A stretch of DNA of 64,000 bases from Euryodendron excelsum (GCA_033060915.1 CM065396.1:8583501-8647500), one strand, 5' to 3'. Counted from the first letter of the stretch, positions 1-12,430 are shown. Program-made: numbers and translations. Notes: generated by a model from the letters alone, not told the origin.

Positions 1-2389
1 ACCATAAGAAGGTTAGAAACACTTTAAGATAGTGGTTTTGAAAATAATAATGCTTGGAAAATATGGACCATATTGGTCACTTTAAATGTAACACTTTCCT
101 AAAGCAATCCTAATCATGGAAAGCCTATAATCACCTTAGGATTGTGATTTTGAAAACAATTTTTGAAAAAGAAGATTTTGATGCAAGTTTGAAAACAAGT
201 TGGAAAACGAATTTTGGGAGGAATGCAAGATCATGATATGCATAATGCAAGTTGGGGTCGTGAACATATAAGGTTAAGGCTTCACCACATAATTAAGGGG
301 GTCGAACCCACGTGGTCTCTGGTTAGACTAAGAGAAAGCTCCCGACACGGTGACCTTCAATAGCCTAATCCTACACATAGACCGGGAAGTCCCTTGTTTC
401 AAGGATGCAAGAAAGGGGGGGAACAAGATAGGGGATTAAAATGGAAGAAAACCCAAGTGGGTTTGGAGAGAGAAGAGAGAGGGGGAGTTGCGTAAAGGTA
501 AATAAGAAGCCTACCTTGTGTCTTTTTTATTCGCTTTGTTTTACTTGCTTGCTTTGCTTCGGTCCTTGCTTTGCTTTGTGTCAGTCTTTAAAGGCTTATC
601 TTGATCTTCGGGAGCTTCGGGTTGCAGCACTTCAAGTCTTTAATGGAGGCTTTGGAGGCTAGTGTAGGAATGTATAGGAGCATATGTGAGTGCATGGGAG
701 TGCATGGGAGTGTATAGGAACTAGGGTTTGTGTGTGGAGGCTAGGGTTTGGAGAACCTAAAGAAGACTAGGGTTTAGGGAGGCTATGAGCTCTGTATATA
801 GAAGATGGGAGTTTTTAAACTGAGTTTGCGGACCTTTCCGACGCTGGAGGAGGCTTTGTATTTATAGACAGAGGAATGACATGGCGCCTGTTGTAGTGGC
901 GCCAGGCCAAAATCCTTCTGGTGCCACTAGGAGTGGCGCCAGGCCAAAATTTGGCTTGGAGCCACGACTAGTGGCGCTAGCCACTTAGGAAAGTTTTAAG
1001 GCCGGCAAGCAACGTATCTTTAGAAGAATTAGGTGCCTGTACTAGTGACTACCATGTAATTTTTAGCTTGGCTTCACTGAGAATAACTCTAGAAAGTTCG
1101 GGAATGACTTGAATGGGGTGGGAATGGCCCAGAAGGCCGGAAAGGGACATGAACACTTAGAACAATGTCCCGAAGGCAGTAGACTTGAAAAATGAGGACA
1201 AGATGTGTTGGAAGGGTTGATCGGACCATTAGGGGCAAAACGGTCAAACGGGATGAAAGCTGCCGGGATGGACTCGTAATATCATGGAAGAAGACTCGAG
1301 ATTTGGAAACATTACTTAGAATGTCCCAGGAGGTTACCGGTTTGATACCCAGAGCCGGTGTGGTCAAAAAAGAAAAACCGGCCCACTAGAGGCAAAACAG
1401 TCATTTTACACTAGGTTTACTAGAACTGACTCGGAATGATTCGTAAAAATAATGGAAGGTCGAGAATGCTATAAGAAGCATTCTCGGGGAGTTACCAATT
1501 TTATACCCAGAGCCGTTATGGTTCTCGGGCATTCAAATGCCTAGGGGTAAAATGGTCATCTCGAACGGAATGTCTCAGAATGTCCCGAATGGGTAGACTT
1601 GTCATTCTGAGAACTTAGGTACTGTCTCAAGAAACATGTCAAAAATGGCCATAGGTGCAGTTTGGTTATTTTTCACCGAAGTGGGCTAGCAGGCGCTTGT
1701 GTTGACCTGGGTTTTGAGTGTTTCCGTCACTTTGACTGCAGTCCCATGATACAAGGGTTTGTTGGCAATTCCCTATATCGACCTGTTTACGAGTGTTTCC
1801 ATAACTCTGACGGTTGCGATGTTTACAAGTATTTTTGTTACTCTAACGAGTCACGATCATTCTAGAGACTGCCTAATCTCTGGAAGCTTCTAGGTGAATT
1901 TAGCGCCTGAGGAATCAACTTTCTCAGAAGGCATACTGAAATAGACATTTCTGCATTAGCGGGCTAGCAGGCGCTAAAGGTGGACCGTTCTACCATCTCG
2001 GGGACTTGGGGTCTCGTCCCGGTCGACGGGTTTGAAGGGACTTACTATTCCGAATAGTTCACTCGGAAACGTGCCAGATTAGATGGTCTTACCTGCTTGA
2101 GGAATCAACTTTCTCGAAAGGTATGCTGGATTTAATTAGAATTGGAATTGGAATTGGAAAGGGGACTTACCATCTTCGGAAAGACGTGCCTATTAGAATT
2201 GGACCGAACAATGCCCCCAAGGGCATTTTGGTCATTTTACCTCTATTTGGGACCAAAGGGCCGGCGAAGCGATCAATTGACAGGATTGGACTTGGAAAGT
2301 TGATTTAGATTGGAAAACGTCCATATTGACTTGAATACAAGTCTAGATGGACTGGAGACTACAGAGCGGGCAAAAATAGGGTGCTTACA
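1..2389 (-). repeat. Tat/Ogre-like LTR, cut by the window edge (copy C)
   Basis: On the minus strand this begins at 2389 with TGTAAGCACCC, the start shared by all copies of the family. It runs through U3, a TATA box at 859-866 and part of U5, then leaves the window. U3 holds two copies of the 157-158-bp repeat (landmarks at 1341 and 1499) and the GGCGCC inverted-repeat cluster at about 886-985. The right flank is the gag of an Athila-like element, not a polypurine tract, so this is a 5' LTR or a solo LTR inserted into that gag. Confidence 0.85.
859..866 (-). promoter_or_regulatory. TATA box of LTR copy C
   Basis: TATAAATA on the minus strand, at the same place relative to the GGCGCC palindromes (upstream) and the AAACCCTAG-rich stretch (downstream) as in the other LTRs. 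It marks the end of U3. Confidence 0.7.
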
Positions 2390-4110
2390 ATAGTGAGTCG
2401 TCTCTTAATGGTGCACAAGTCCTTTAAGAACTTTGCATATAAAAGAATCTGCTTAATGGCATCTAGGAAGGGAATATTGATTTTCACTTACTTGAATACC
2501 TCATAGATTTCAAATTTTATTAGTTCTTGCTTTGGTTTAGCTAATCAATGAGGGAATGGGATACATGACAAATCCTCTATGTCAATGTCTGCTGATTTAT
2601 GCCTAGACTCTTCTTCCGCAGGCTTCTTTCCTCACTCTTCCATTACCTCTTTAGGATTTTCTCTATCCTCTTCTAATGTTTTTTCTACTCTCTCGCTAAT
2701 GTCCTCCCAAGGTGCAGGCTCTTTCCTAGGAATAGTTTTATTGATGGCTTTTCACTCCTTAGGGTGGTTACTGCTTGAACTTACTTATGATTCGGAGGAT
2801 TTGGATTAATCTCTACACCATGAGCTTGCCTATTAGGGTTGGGTAATGGTTGTGCAGGGAATATACCTTTCTCTTTGGTTAGTGATTGAACAAACAAAGT
2901 CTTTAACTCTTCTATGGATTTATCAAGTCTAGCATTAGTTGCTTGCTACACCTGTATGAATTGGGTCAAAGGATCTTCTTCAGTCCTCATAGGAGGTGGT
3001 CTATACATGTTTGGTGGTGGGGTTGGAAATTGTTGACCTTGTGCTTGGTATTGATTAGGGGGGCCATTAAATTGTTACGGTTGTTGGAATTGTTGGGGTG
3101 TTGAGTTACCATCATTCCTCCAACTGAAGTTGGGATGGTTCCTCCACCCTAAGTTATATGTAGGTGCATATGGGTTTCCTTGTCCTTGTGGGGCTTGTGT
3201 TGGTTTACTGTAAAGAGCAATGGCATTTACTTGGCCATGTAACACTTCCCTAAAGATTGGAATTATAGGATAGAGATCTGTCCTATGGTCATTACTATCA
3301 CACACATTACAATTAACTTGGGTTTCACTCTAACTGCTGCATTTTTTTTCATTTCTAAGGCCTCTAATTGCTTAATCAATGTGGCTATCTTTGAATTATC
3401 CTCATCTAAATGCCTTAACGGGTACATGGTGCCTGTCCTTCAGTTGTTTCTAATCTTGGGATTTTTAATCCCTGTGATATCCCAATCTCTTGCATTATTA
3501 GCTAGAAAGACAAAGAAGTTATAAGCTTCTTCTAGAGATTTATGATAAAAAGAAGCATTACACATTGTCTCCACAAACCTTTTGAGTTTAGAAGTCAAGG
3601 CAAAAACAAAAGTACTAACCAACCTACATGGGTCTTGTCCATATTGCAGATACGAATTCAAAAGTTCTTTATATCTCTCCCAACTATGATAAAACGTTTC
3701 ATTATCAAAAGGAGTGAACTGCGAAATTTGGTAACGAATTGCCTCTGTGCGATGCTCAAGAAAGAACTTTTTAGAAACTTTGCCTGAAGGACATCCCATG
3801 ATGGAATAGACCTCGGCCTTAAAGTGTTCGGCCAAATTTTGGCTTTATCCTTTAATAAGAACGGAAACAATTTGAGACGGATGGCCTCGACGGAGCAGGT
3901 ATTATCAAAATACATATCACAAACCTCTTCAAACGCTTTAAAATGGGTATATGGATTTTTAGAATCCATCCCATGAAAATGTGTGATTAGTTGCATTATA
4001 CCTGGCTTAAGATGGAATGCATTTTGTTCAAGGGGTAATATAATTCAAGAGTTTGGAGTTTATCTTTATGGGTTTAGATAATCTCTCATAGTTCTCTGTG
4101 GTGGTGCAGG
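2390..4110 (-). pseudogene. Athila-like Ty3/gypsy gag, broken
   Basis: This is a decayed capsid/nucleocapsid gene of an LTR retrotransposon. Read on the minus strand from about 4110, the N-terminal part contains AFHLKPG and ITHFHGMDSKNPY. The Retrotrans_gag core follows, with AIRLKLFPFLLKDKAKIW, then ETFYHSWERYKELLNS and ETMCNASFYHKSLEEAYNFF. Further on are a degenerate knuckle-like stretch beginning CDSNDH and NWRNHPNFSW-type sequence (here LGWRNHPNFSWRND). The end resembles the conserved EINIPLLDAIKQIPKYAKFL block that precedes protease in Athila-type gag. Several stops and at least two frameshifts (for example near 3740) make it non-functional. It stops abruptly at 2389, where LTR copy C has inserted in the same orientation. 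Family assignment to Athila rather than Tat is from recalled motifs and is less certain than the gag call itself. Confidence 0.85.
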
Positions 4111-4685
4111 TACTTGGAGTTATAGGGCTTGCACATTATTACCCCCATCCATATTTTTATCATTACCCAATAAGTAGGCCATGTCAAAGTCTATAGATAT
4201 TGGTGTAGTATCGGGAAAAACTCTAGATCAGGTGGTGTAAACAGGCGGGGTTGTTTGCAAAAGTCTATGTATACTGTCTCTCTGCTAAACTAACATGCAA
4301 TGCAATGCACATAAATGCACCAATCTACCAAAATAGTGAAGTAGACATAAGCAATATTTAATTTAAATTTTCCAATCGAACCAGCAATCTCTATATAAAA
4401 TAACCACCAATTTGCAAGTAAAACCTAAACTTCCTCTAAAAAAATACAATTTATCTAAAAGAAACTAGTAAAATAAAGAAAAGAAAATCTAATATGCTCA
4501 CAGATAGTAGGGATGGAGCGAGGTTACCCAATTGAGCGATTGAATTTTCTCATGGTTGTAGTTTGATGGTGAAGCTGTTTTGGCAGGAATCAATTCCTAT
4601 CGAGTTCATTTGCCTTGTTTTCTTTCTATCTTTTTATTTTTGGCCCTGTTTGTTTTTCTTACCCTAGCTTATTTGCTTTGCAATG
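4111..4685 (-). other. Leader between PBS and gag of the Athila-like element
   Basis: AT-rich sequence between the primer-binding site and the gag start. No reading frame of note was seen. Confidence 0.5.
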
Positions 4686-4703
4686 GCCCCAGCAGTGGTG
4701 CCA
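4686..4703 (-). other. Degenerate primer-binding site (tRNA-Asp type)
   Basis: The minus strand reads TGGCACCACTGCTGGGGC. This resembles TGGCGCCGTTGCCGGGGA, the PBS for tRNA-Asp used by many Athila/Tat elements, with about five mismatches. It lies in the right place, upstream of the gag relic and next to LTR-like sequence. Confidence 0.55.
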
Positions 4704-4706
4704 AAA

Positions 4707-5694
4707 ACTAATCGCTCCTAAATACTGCAATTTATATCTGCCAATGTGCGGTTGCAATACAATAATAATATCTCGGTAAGTCCAAGGTTGATCCACAAGG
4801 AAGACAAAAATAAACTAGTCTAGCAAGGTCTACAATCAGAATAAAAGAATAACGAGCTAATAACTAATTGAAATTGCAGAAAAGCGTCCAAAAAGAAAAT
4901 AAAAATCAATTATTAAAGATGGTTGACCTAAATTATCAGACAATAAAATTAAATTAACTTTAGGGATTTATTCAAATAATATAAAAAGGTTTTGGCAAGG
5001 TTTGATCCAGTAATAGGCCTACAGGTAAGTTCCCAAGATAGTTTTGATTAAAAAAACTCAAGATTCGATTACCCCCATCGAGTTGATATTCAATTATTTA
5101 CTAGTGTTCATATCAGGGTCCCATTCATACCTGTCCCAGTTTATAAACCTGTCTACAAGGTATGTTTGAAGCTTAATCAAGAAGAGTAGATTTCTAAAGT
5201 ACTCTTAATAGGAATGTGTGTATAATTATAATCAATACTCTTATCAGAAATTCTAGGTATATGTATCCCTACTTGCAAATCAGTCTATACATACACGTTA
5301 GATATGATTAAGAATATTGTTTTCGAAGATATTCATGGGCAAGAAAATGAATCTTGATCCAAAATCTTGAAATCTTGGAAAGTTAATAACTATCTTGAAT
5401 CTCTACTAGTAACCTAGTTACTTTCTCAACCCATACCAAGAATGGATTTAGCTACTAAAAAACATTACAAAGATTGCAAGAATGAAAATAATAATTAAAG
5501 AAAGAAAATACTGCATTAAAGAAATATAATCCTGAATTCACAATAAGAACAAGAAGAAAAACTAAAGATGAAAACTAAAGATTAAAATATTCTCCCTAGG
5601 AAGATGAAAAGATTGGCTCCTCCAAAGATGAACATTCAATTCCCCTCCAAAACCCTAAAATTCATCCCCTCCTTCAAAACATAAAACTCCTAAG
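4707..5694 (-). repeat. Partial 5' LTR/R-U5 of the Athila-like element
   Basis: This lies directly upstream of the PBS. On the plus strand it contains aggttgatccacaagg, a motif recurring near the PBS of several plant gypsy elements. The stretch is similar in order and wording to 59755-60860. The outer part is missing because another LTR appears to start at 5695. Exact ends are not visible. Confidence 0.45.
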
Positions 5695-6309
5695 TGTAAT
5701 ACCTGCAAATTTTCCTTGACTACATCACGCTCCTAGCGGTACTGAATAGACCCTGCCATAGGTGTCTTAAGTCGAAAGCGAAGTCCTTCCGAACCAATCT
5801 TGCCCGAATGTTTGAAATACAACTTTCGTAGAAACTTAATCTTCCAAAAAGGGCTCCGAAGCACATTATCCTAAAAATTCGCACCAAATTGTGCCCTAAA
5901 TTTTAATTGAGGTTTCTCTCTCGTTCCTCAACATATTTTGATGAATCAAGTGCCTAAAATTATCTACATTTCAAGCCCGATCCCCTCGTATTCCTGCAAT
6001 TCAATTTCAATGAGTTTTAATTTCCCAAAAGGTTCCTGAAAACCGCTGCACCTGGAAATTCGCACCCGATTGCACCGAAACTTCAAATTGAGTTTTCTCT
6101 CTCACCCAGTATCAGAATCGTGCAAAATTTGAGCCTAAACCAATTAATTTTTTGAGAGCTTTCTACTTATGGTTTTGGAATGAGTGTTCGATAAGAATTG
6201 AAATCCCAAACTCAGCCGCTTCAATTAGGGGCTCTTTTCCATTTCTTTCAAAATTACCCCACATTGCACCAACTTTGCTTGGACCAGCCCTTTAGTAGAC
6301 ATATAGATG

Positions 6310-6560
6310 TAGTGAGGGAAAGAGAGAAGAGAGTTGGCGAGAGAGAGAGTTATAGTGAGAGAAATAGAGAAGAGAGTCGGCGAGAGAATAGAGAAACTGA
6401 GAGGTGTGTATTCGTTTGGCAAACTCCACCCCCCAACCACACAGACAACCTCTATATAAACACCTTGCCTACGCGCACACCCCTCTCACCCCGCAGTTGC
6501 ATAAGAGTTCGAATGAGAGAGATAGATTGTAGAGAGAGAGAGAGAGAGATAGAGAGAGAA
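6310..6560. repeat. GA-rich low-complexity tract with (AG)n at 6531-6549
   Basis: Imperfect gagaga repeats surround the putative TATA box of the host LTR. The open frames here on both strands (Arg/Glu-rich on plus, Ser/Leu-rich on minus) are by-products of the repeat and I do not call them genes. Confidence 0.75.
6453..6460 (+). promoter_or_regulatory. Putative TATA box of host-element LTR
   Basis: TATATAAA inside the inferred U3/R boundary of the chromovirus-like LTR, followed by a C-rich stretch typical of a plant start region. Function is inferred from position. Confidence 0.4.
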
Positions 6561-8390
6561 CCGAGAAGAGGGAGGCAAAAGAGGGAAACCAGCTCAACCC
6601 ATTCGAAGGAGCAAGTACTAGGCCTCTTTCCCCAACCCCTCACTTACCTAAACCCAGCAAGAGCACACCCTAACCCCACCATGAATTAGAGATAAGCCAA
6701 GAGGAAGAAAATCGGAGTTTCATCGGTGGTTTTGTCGAAGCAAGCCAAGATAGGGCCTAAGGCTTGCCATAGCGGTGTGAGGCTTCTCCAAGGACCTCTG
6801 TGGAGTCCAAGGGAGGCCTCTTACCTCTGTGCATGAGCCATAATAGCTCTGGAAGGCCAAACTCGCCAAAAAATGGTCTCGAGGCCGTAACTCCAGCCAC
6901 CGGCCACATTTTCCATCAAGGCCAGTTGGTTCCTCTTCGTCTCGATGTTATGAACAACTTTCATAAAGAATACATCTTCCAGAAAAACATAGGAGGAGGC
7001 CTAAAAGCTTAGCTGCAGGTTTGGAACCTTAGGGTTCCACCATGCAGCCGAGCTTTTACAACCATAACGGCCACCTCCGGCCACCATAGGTTGAGCACTA
7101 ACCATGAGTGTGTAGCCCAGGTCCATAGTATTCTCTGGGCATATTCTCTAGGCCACACATGCATGGCTAGGAGGACCACGAATCAATGGCAATAGGCGAG
7201 GGAAGCCCCCATCTGCACGAGGAAGAAGATGAAGGCCCTACCTTCCTTCCCCACGCGCGGGTGGTGGCACATGCGGGCATGTCCCACACTCCCTTAGCCT
7301 GAAATTTTTATGGTGTGTTTTTGACACCAAATGAGGCCTTCCCATATTTTTCCGGATGTTTTTGACATTTATATGATTTTTTGTTAAATAAAAGTAGTAT
7401 TCTAACAAAGAAAATCATATAAATTGCATTGTAAATGGAAAAAAACTGAAATTTTATCGATAGACCTCTAAAAATTTGAAGAACCCAAATATGGGAGAGT
7501 GCAGGGTCACTGGACCCCCTGGTAAAATCTTAGATTTCACCCTTGGGCCCCAATATCGGGTAACTTCATTCCTGACGAGAGACGAAAGGGATTCCAAGAA
7601 CTAATCCCACCATGTTACCCACTTTATTATGTCTATTCTTTGATTTAACACTTTTAAACTGATTATAAGAACTACAAGCCTTGAACACTGAGAAAATGGA
7701 GAATTACTGATAATTGGATAAGAAGGCTAACCACCGACTCTTTATCCAACAGATAACACATAAACCAAGGACTGTTTTGGCCTAAACATACAATCAGGGT
7801 AGGAACTTATGCTTTTCTTAAAATACATGCTTATTTTCCTCTAATCTGTTAGTTACCATGTTGACTTTACGCCTTCCCGCTAGCTATGCTATTAGATATA
7901 TTGTTTTCTATAAATAATTTCAAATATACATTCACTACATGCTTGCATCACTGGGGAGGAATAAGGGTGGAGCAACTGGAAAGAAAAGACCCTAAGTTAA
8001 TGTCATGGGCGAACCTGATTGGGCTTTATTTTGGGGCGATCATGGTCTGCTCCATTGGGATTGATGTGGGATAGATAATCATGGGTGGGCCCCCATTATC
8101 TTGATGAGGAAGAGTGTCAAAAGTGGGTCCACTAGGCTTGATGATGCCCCAGGCAGGACATACCTACAAAGATCTTGGTATTAATGAAAAAAAAAAGAAT
8201 TACAAGGGACATATGCGTGTCGTGGCATGCCATACTTTTTACTGCACTACATTTAAACTTGTGTTTTGTAGAATTCATGAGATTCCTACTAGGCTTTGCA
8301 ACTCACTCCTACCTTATGGGACATTTTTTAGGAATTGAGACACCAATTGGTTTTCTAAGGAATTGAATATGTGGGAATGAGTCCCTCTTG

Positions 8391-8395
8391 CTACC
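8391..8395. repeat. Target-site duplication, left copy
   Basis: CTACC directly before the TG of the 5' LTR at 8396. The right copy at 25490-25494 is CTACG, four of five bases matching, which fits an old insertion. Confidence 0.7.
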
Positions 8396-9997
8396 TGTAA
8401 GCACCCCATGTTTGACTGCTCGGCAGTCTACGGCCCGTCCAGACTTGTACTAAAGTCAATATGGACGTATTCCAATCGAAATAAACTCTCTAAGTCTAAT
8501 CCCGTCTATCCATCGCTTTGCAGGCCCACCAAGCCCAAATAGAGGCAAAATGACCAAAATGGCCTTAGGGGCATTGTTCTTTCCAATTCCATCAGGCGCG
8601 TCATTCTGAAGACGATAAGTCCCCTTTCCAATTCCAAATCAGGCACGTATTTCCGAATATGGTAAGTCCCCTTTCCATATTCCAATAGCCGCATCTTTTC
8701 AAAGACGGTAAGTCCCCTTTCCAATTTCAATAGGCACATCTTTCCGAACACGGTAAGTCCCCCCTCTAACCGCTTGTCCAATTTCAATTCCAATGCCTCT
8801 CATGAGAAAGTTGATTCCTGGAGACGGGAAGTCTATCCAATCTGGCACATTTTTCAGAGAAAGTCTCTTCGGAACGCTAAGTCCCTTTCAAACTGTCGAC
8901 CGGAACGAGACCCAAGTCCCTTATATAGTAGAACGGTCCACCTTTGGCGCTTGCGAGCCCCCCAATCCAGAAATGTTTGTTTTTGCACGCCTTCCAAGAA
9001 AATTAACTTCTCAGGCCCTAAGTCCCTTTAGCAGCTTCCCGAGATCAGACACTCTCAAGAATGATCGCAAACCGTCAGAGTAGCGGAAGTACTCATAAAC
9101 ACTGCAACCGTCAGAGTAGCGAAAATACTCACAAGCCAGTCGATATAGGAAATTGCCAACAAACCCCTATATCATGAGACCGCCATTAGAGTGGTGGAAA
9201 CACTCAAAACTCAGATCAACACCAGTGCCTGCTAGTTCACTTCGGTGAAAAATGACCAAACTACCCCTAGGGCCATTTTTTGACACGTTTCTCGAGAACA
9301 CACCTGAGTCCTCATAATGGTAAGTCCACCCCTTCCAACATCGTCTTAGAGACGATCCAGCATGATTAGGTGTCTTCTAGTCAGTTTTGGGCCCGTTCAG
9401 AGACTTTCCGGTTAAGATAACGATTTTGCCCCTAAGCATCTGAACGCCCTAGGGACCACATCAGCTCTAGGTATGAAACCGGTAACCTCTGAAGATTGCT
9501 TTTTATAGTATTTTCGACCTTCCTTTATCTTTCTGAACCATTCCGAGTCTGTTCCGGTAAACTCAGTGCAAAATGATCATTTTGTCCCTGGTGGGCCGGT
9601 CACCTTTTCCGACCACACCAACTCTAGGTATCAAACCGGTAGCCTTTGGGAACATTTTAAATAATGTTTCTAAATCTCAAGTCTTCTTCCGGGACATTCT
9701 GAGTCCGTCCCGGCATCTTTTCGGCCTGATTGACCGTTTCGCCCCTAATGGCTCGGTCAATCCGTCCGATATATTTTGTCACCCTTTTTCAGGTCTACTA
9801 CCTCCGAGACATTGTTTTATTTGTTCCTGTCCTTTTCCAGCCTTCCGGGTAATTCCCGGTCCCTTAAGTCCTTCCCGGGCTTTCCGGAGTCACTCCTAGT
9901 GAAGCTAGGCTAAAAATTGCATGGTAGTCAGTAGTATAGGCGCCCAAATCTTCCAAAGATATGTTGCTTGTTGACTTAATGAACTTTCCTAAGTTGC

Positions 9998-10096
9998 TAG
10001 CACAACTAGTAGTGGCGCCAAGCCAAAAAATGGCCTTGCGCCACTAGGAGTGGTGCCAAGAGGAAATTTGCCCTAGCGCCACTGCAATAGGCGCCA
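9998..10096 (+). promoter_or_regulatory. GGCGCC inverted-repeat cluster upstream of the TATA box
   Basis: Several copies of a GGCGCCACT / AGTGGCGCC motif face each other and can form stems. The same cluster is present in all seven LTR copies of the window that include U3. Confidence 0.7.
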
Positions 10097-10111
10097 GGTG
10101 ATTCTGTTCTC

Positions 10112-10119
10112 TATAAATA
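10112..10119 (+). promoter_or_regulatory. TATA box of the 5' LTR
   Basis: TATAAATA followed by CAGAGCCTCCTCC. The position and flanks are conserved in every LTR copy that includes this region. Confidence 0.75.
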
Positions 10120-12350
10120 CAGAGCCTCCTCCAACGTGAAACGGGTCTGCAAACTCAGTCTAAAAACTCTACTTTTCGACATACAGCTCGTAGCCTCTCT
10201 AAACCCTAGTCTCCTTAGGTTTTCCAAACCCTAGCCTCCATACACAAACCTTAGCCTCCTATACACTCATACACTAGCCTCCAAAGACTCCTTTGAAGAC
10301 TTGAAGTGTTGCAATCTAAAAATTTAAAGATTGAGAGACAAACTCTTGAAGACTAAAGTGAAGACCGAAGCAAGACAAGCAAAGCAAAGTGCACAAAGCT
10401 AAGCAAAATAAAGAAGACACAAGGTAGGCTTCTTATTTACGTTTACGCATCTTCCCCCTCTCTTCTCCCTCTGAACCCACTTAGGTTTTCTTCTATTTTA
10501 ATCCCCCATCTTCTTTCCCCCCTTCTTGCATGCTTGAAACAAGGGAATTCGCAGTCCATGTGTAGGATTAGGCTATTAGAGAGTCACCATTTCGAGGGCT
10601 TTCTTTTAGTCTAACCGGAGACCACGTGGGTTCGGCCCCCTTTATTACGTGGTGAAGCCTTTAACCTTGTATGTTCACGATCCCAATTTGCATTGTGTAT
10701 ATTATTATCTTGCATTCTTTCAAAATTCGTTTTCAAACTCGTTTTTCAAAACTTGCATTAACATCGTTTTCAAACTTGCATCAAAACCTTCTTTTTCAAA
10801 ACTTGTTTTCAAAATCACAATCCTAGGGTGATTCTAGCCTTTCCATGGCTAGGGTTACTTTAGGAAAGTGTTACATTTAAAGTGGCCAACACGGTCCATA
10901 TTTTCAAACCCTCGTTGTTTTCAAAACCTCTATATTAAAGTGGTTCTAATATTCTAATGGTTAGAATTGCTTTAGGAAAGTGAGATATTTTTATAGACTT
11001 TCTAAAAACTTTCTTTTCAAAAACCTCTCTTTCTAAAAAACCTCTTTTCCAATGCACTTTCTAAAAACTCTCTCCAATCTCATTTCAAAAATTGTTTTCA
11101 AAAACTCCCTTGCAACAATCTATTTTCAAAAACATCTTTCCTAAAAGCTTCTTCCAAAATCTTCTTTCTGAAACTCTTCTCAAATTCACTTTCTAAAAAC
11201 TCCCATCTAGAATTTCTTTCCAAAAATCTCCTTTTGACAAAACTCACTTTCCTAAAAACTCCTTTCCAAAACACTCTCCTCAAAATTCACTTTCTAAAAA
11301 CACTCCCTAGGTTTCCTTCTTAGAAAACTCTCTCCTTAAATCTGTTTCCTAAAAACTCTTTCCTTAGAGCCTAAGCTAAACCCTAGAACCTACATTTAGG
11401 AAACCCTAATTTTCCTTCCCAAAAACATGATTTCCAATCCCTTATTTTGGCCTCAAAACCTTGGTTTCCAAAACCTCTTGTTTTCTACAACAAAATTATA
11501 TATATTTTCAAAACCTCTTTTCTACGTCAAAACTATAGTCTCCAAAATCTAGAATTTTCAAAACTCCATCTTTCCAAATCCATGCCAAATCCAATCTTCC
11601 TTTTAAGAAACCTAACAAAATCTTCCCTTTAGGAAACTATGTCCAATCCTCCGTTTTTTGAAACAAAATTGAAACATCTCTTTTTAGAAACAAAATCCAA
11701 TCCCTTGTTTTAGGAAATAAGAATCTCAATCCTTCCTAGTCTAAATCTTTCCTAATTCAACCCTTTCCTAGTTCCATCCCTTTCCAAATCTTAATTTTCT
11801 AAATCTACTTTTCAAATCTTTCTAAAGTTCTAAACTTTCCTAAACTTCAAATGTTTCCGAATCTAAAACTTTCTAAATTCAAAACTTTCCAACTTTCAAA
11901 ACTTCCCTATTTCAAAACATTCTAAATTCAAAACTTTCCAATTTCAATACTTTCTTAAAACGAAACCTTTCCTAATTTGAAAACCTTTCCTAATTTCAAA
12001 ACTTTCCTAATTCAAAAACTTTCCTAAAATGAAACTTTCTTAATCAACCACTTTCCTAAATTGAAACTTTCCTAAAATGAAACTTTCCAAAAATGACACT
12101 TTCCTATTTTGAAACTTTCCTAAATCGGTCATTTCCTAATTCGAACCCTTCCTAAATCCAATCTTTCTTCAATCTTCCAAGTCCAACATTAGAGTCAAGT
12201 CTTTCTTAATCTCGAGTCCTTTCTAAATCCTACCTTCGTAGGTCTAGGGTCTCTATTCTTCCATTTCAAATTCCAATCTTCTATTCTAAATTCAAATCAA
12301 ATCCAAATTCTAATTCAATTTCTTTTTCCAATCAAACTTTCTATTTTCTA

Positions 12351-12430
12351 TCGGACTCTTGTCCGAACTACGACTGACCTGATTCTTCAAAAATAATACT
12401 TAGGCAACCCTCATGGGTGTGGTCATAACT
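12351..12430 (+). other. Conserved two-hairpin block in U5
   Basis: It starts with the hairpin TCGGACTCTTGTCCGA, continues with AACTACGACTGACCTGATTC, and ends with a second hairpin around ACCCTCATGGGT. It is conserved in eight of nine LTRs although the surrounding U5 is simple and variable. See findings. Confidence 0.65.

Larger units (their letters stand above)
5695..8395 (+). repeat. Probable 5' LTR (first part) of the chromovirus-like host element
   Basis: TGTAATACCTGCAAATTTTCC at 5695 looks like a gypsy LTR start. A TATA box follows at 6453. The sequence is interrupted at 8395 by the Tat/Ogre-like element and resumes at 25495, where it leads into a TGGTATCAGAGC primer-binding site. Between them are a GA-rich tract (6300-6560) and long non-coding stretches (6690-8395) without a convincing gene. 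I could not find the matching 3' LTR after 57118, so the start is inferred from the motif and the order of parts only. Confidence 0.4.

Noticed and set aside
2579..2809. Plus-strand open frame of 76 codons
   Set aside because: It lies antisense to the decayed gag, whose minus-strand reading has recognisable motifs.
6198..6689. A 163-codon Arg/Glu-rich open frame
   Set aside because: It runs through GA simple repeats, has antisense counterparts of equal length, and shows no domain.
8793..9083. Overlapping open frames in U3
   Set aside because: They lie in the LTR promoter region, are not conserved in the other copies, and consist of short repeats.
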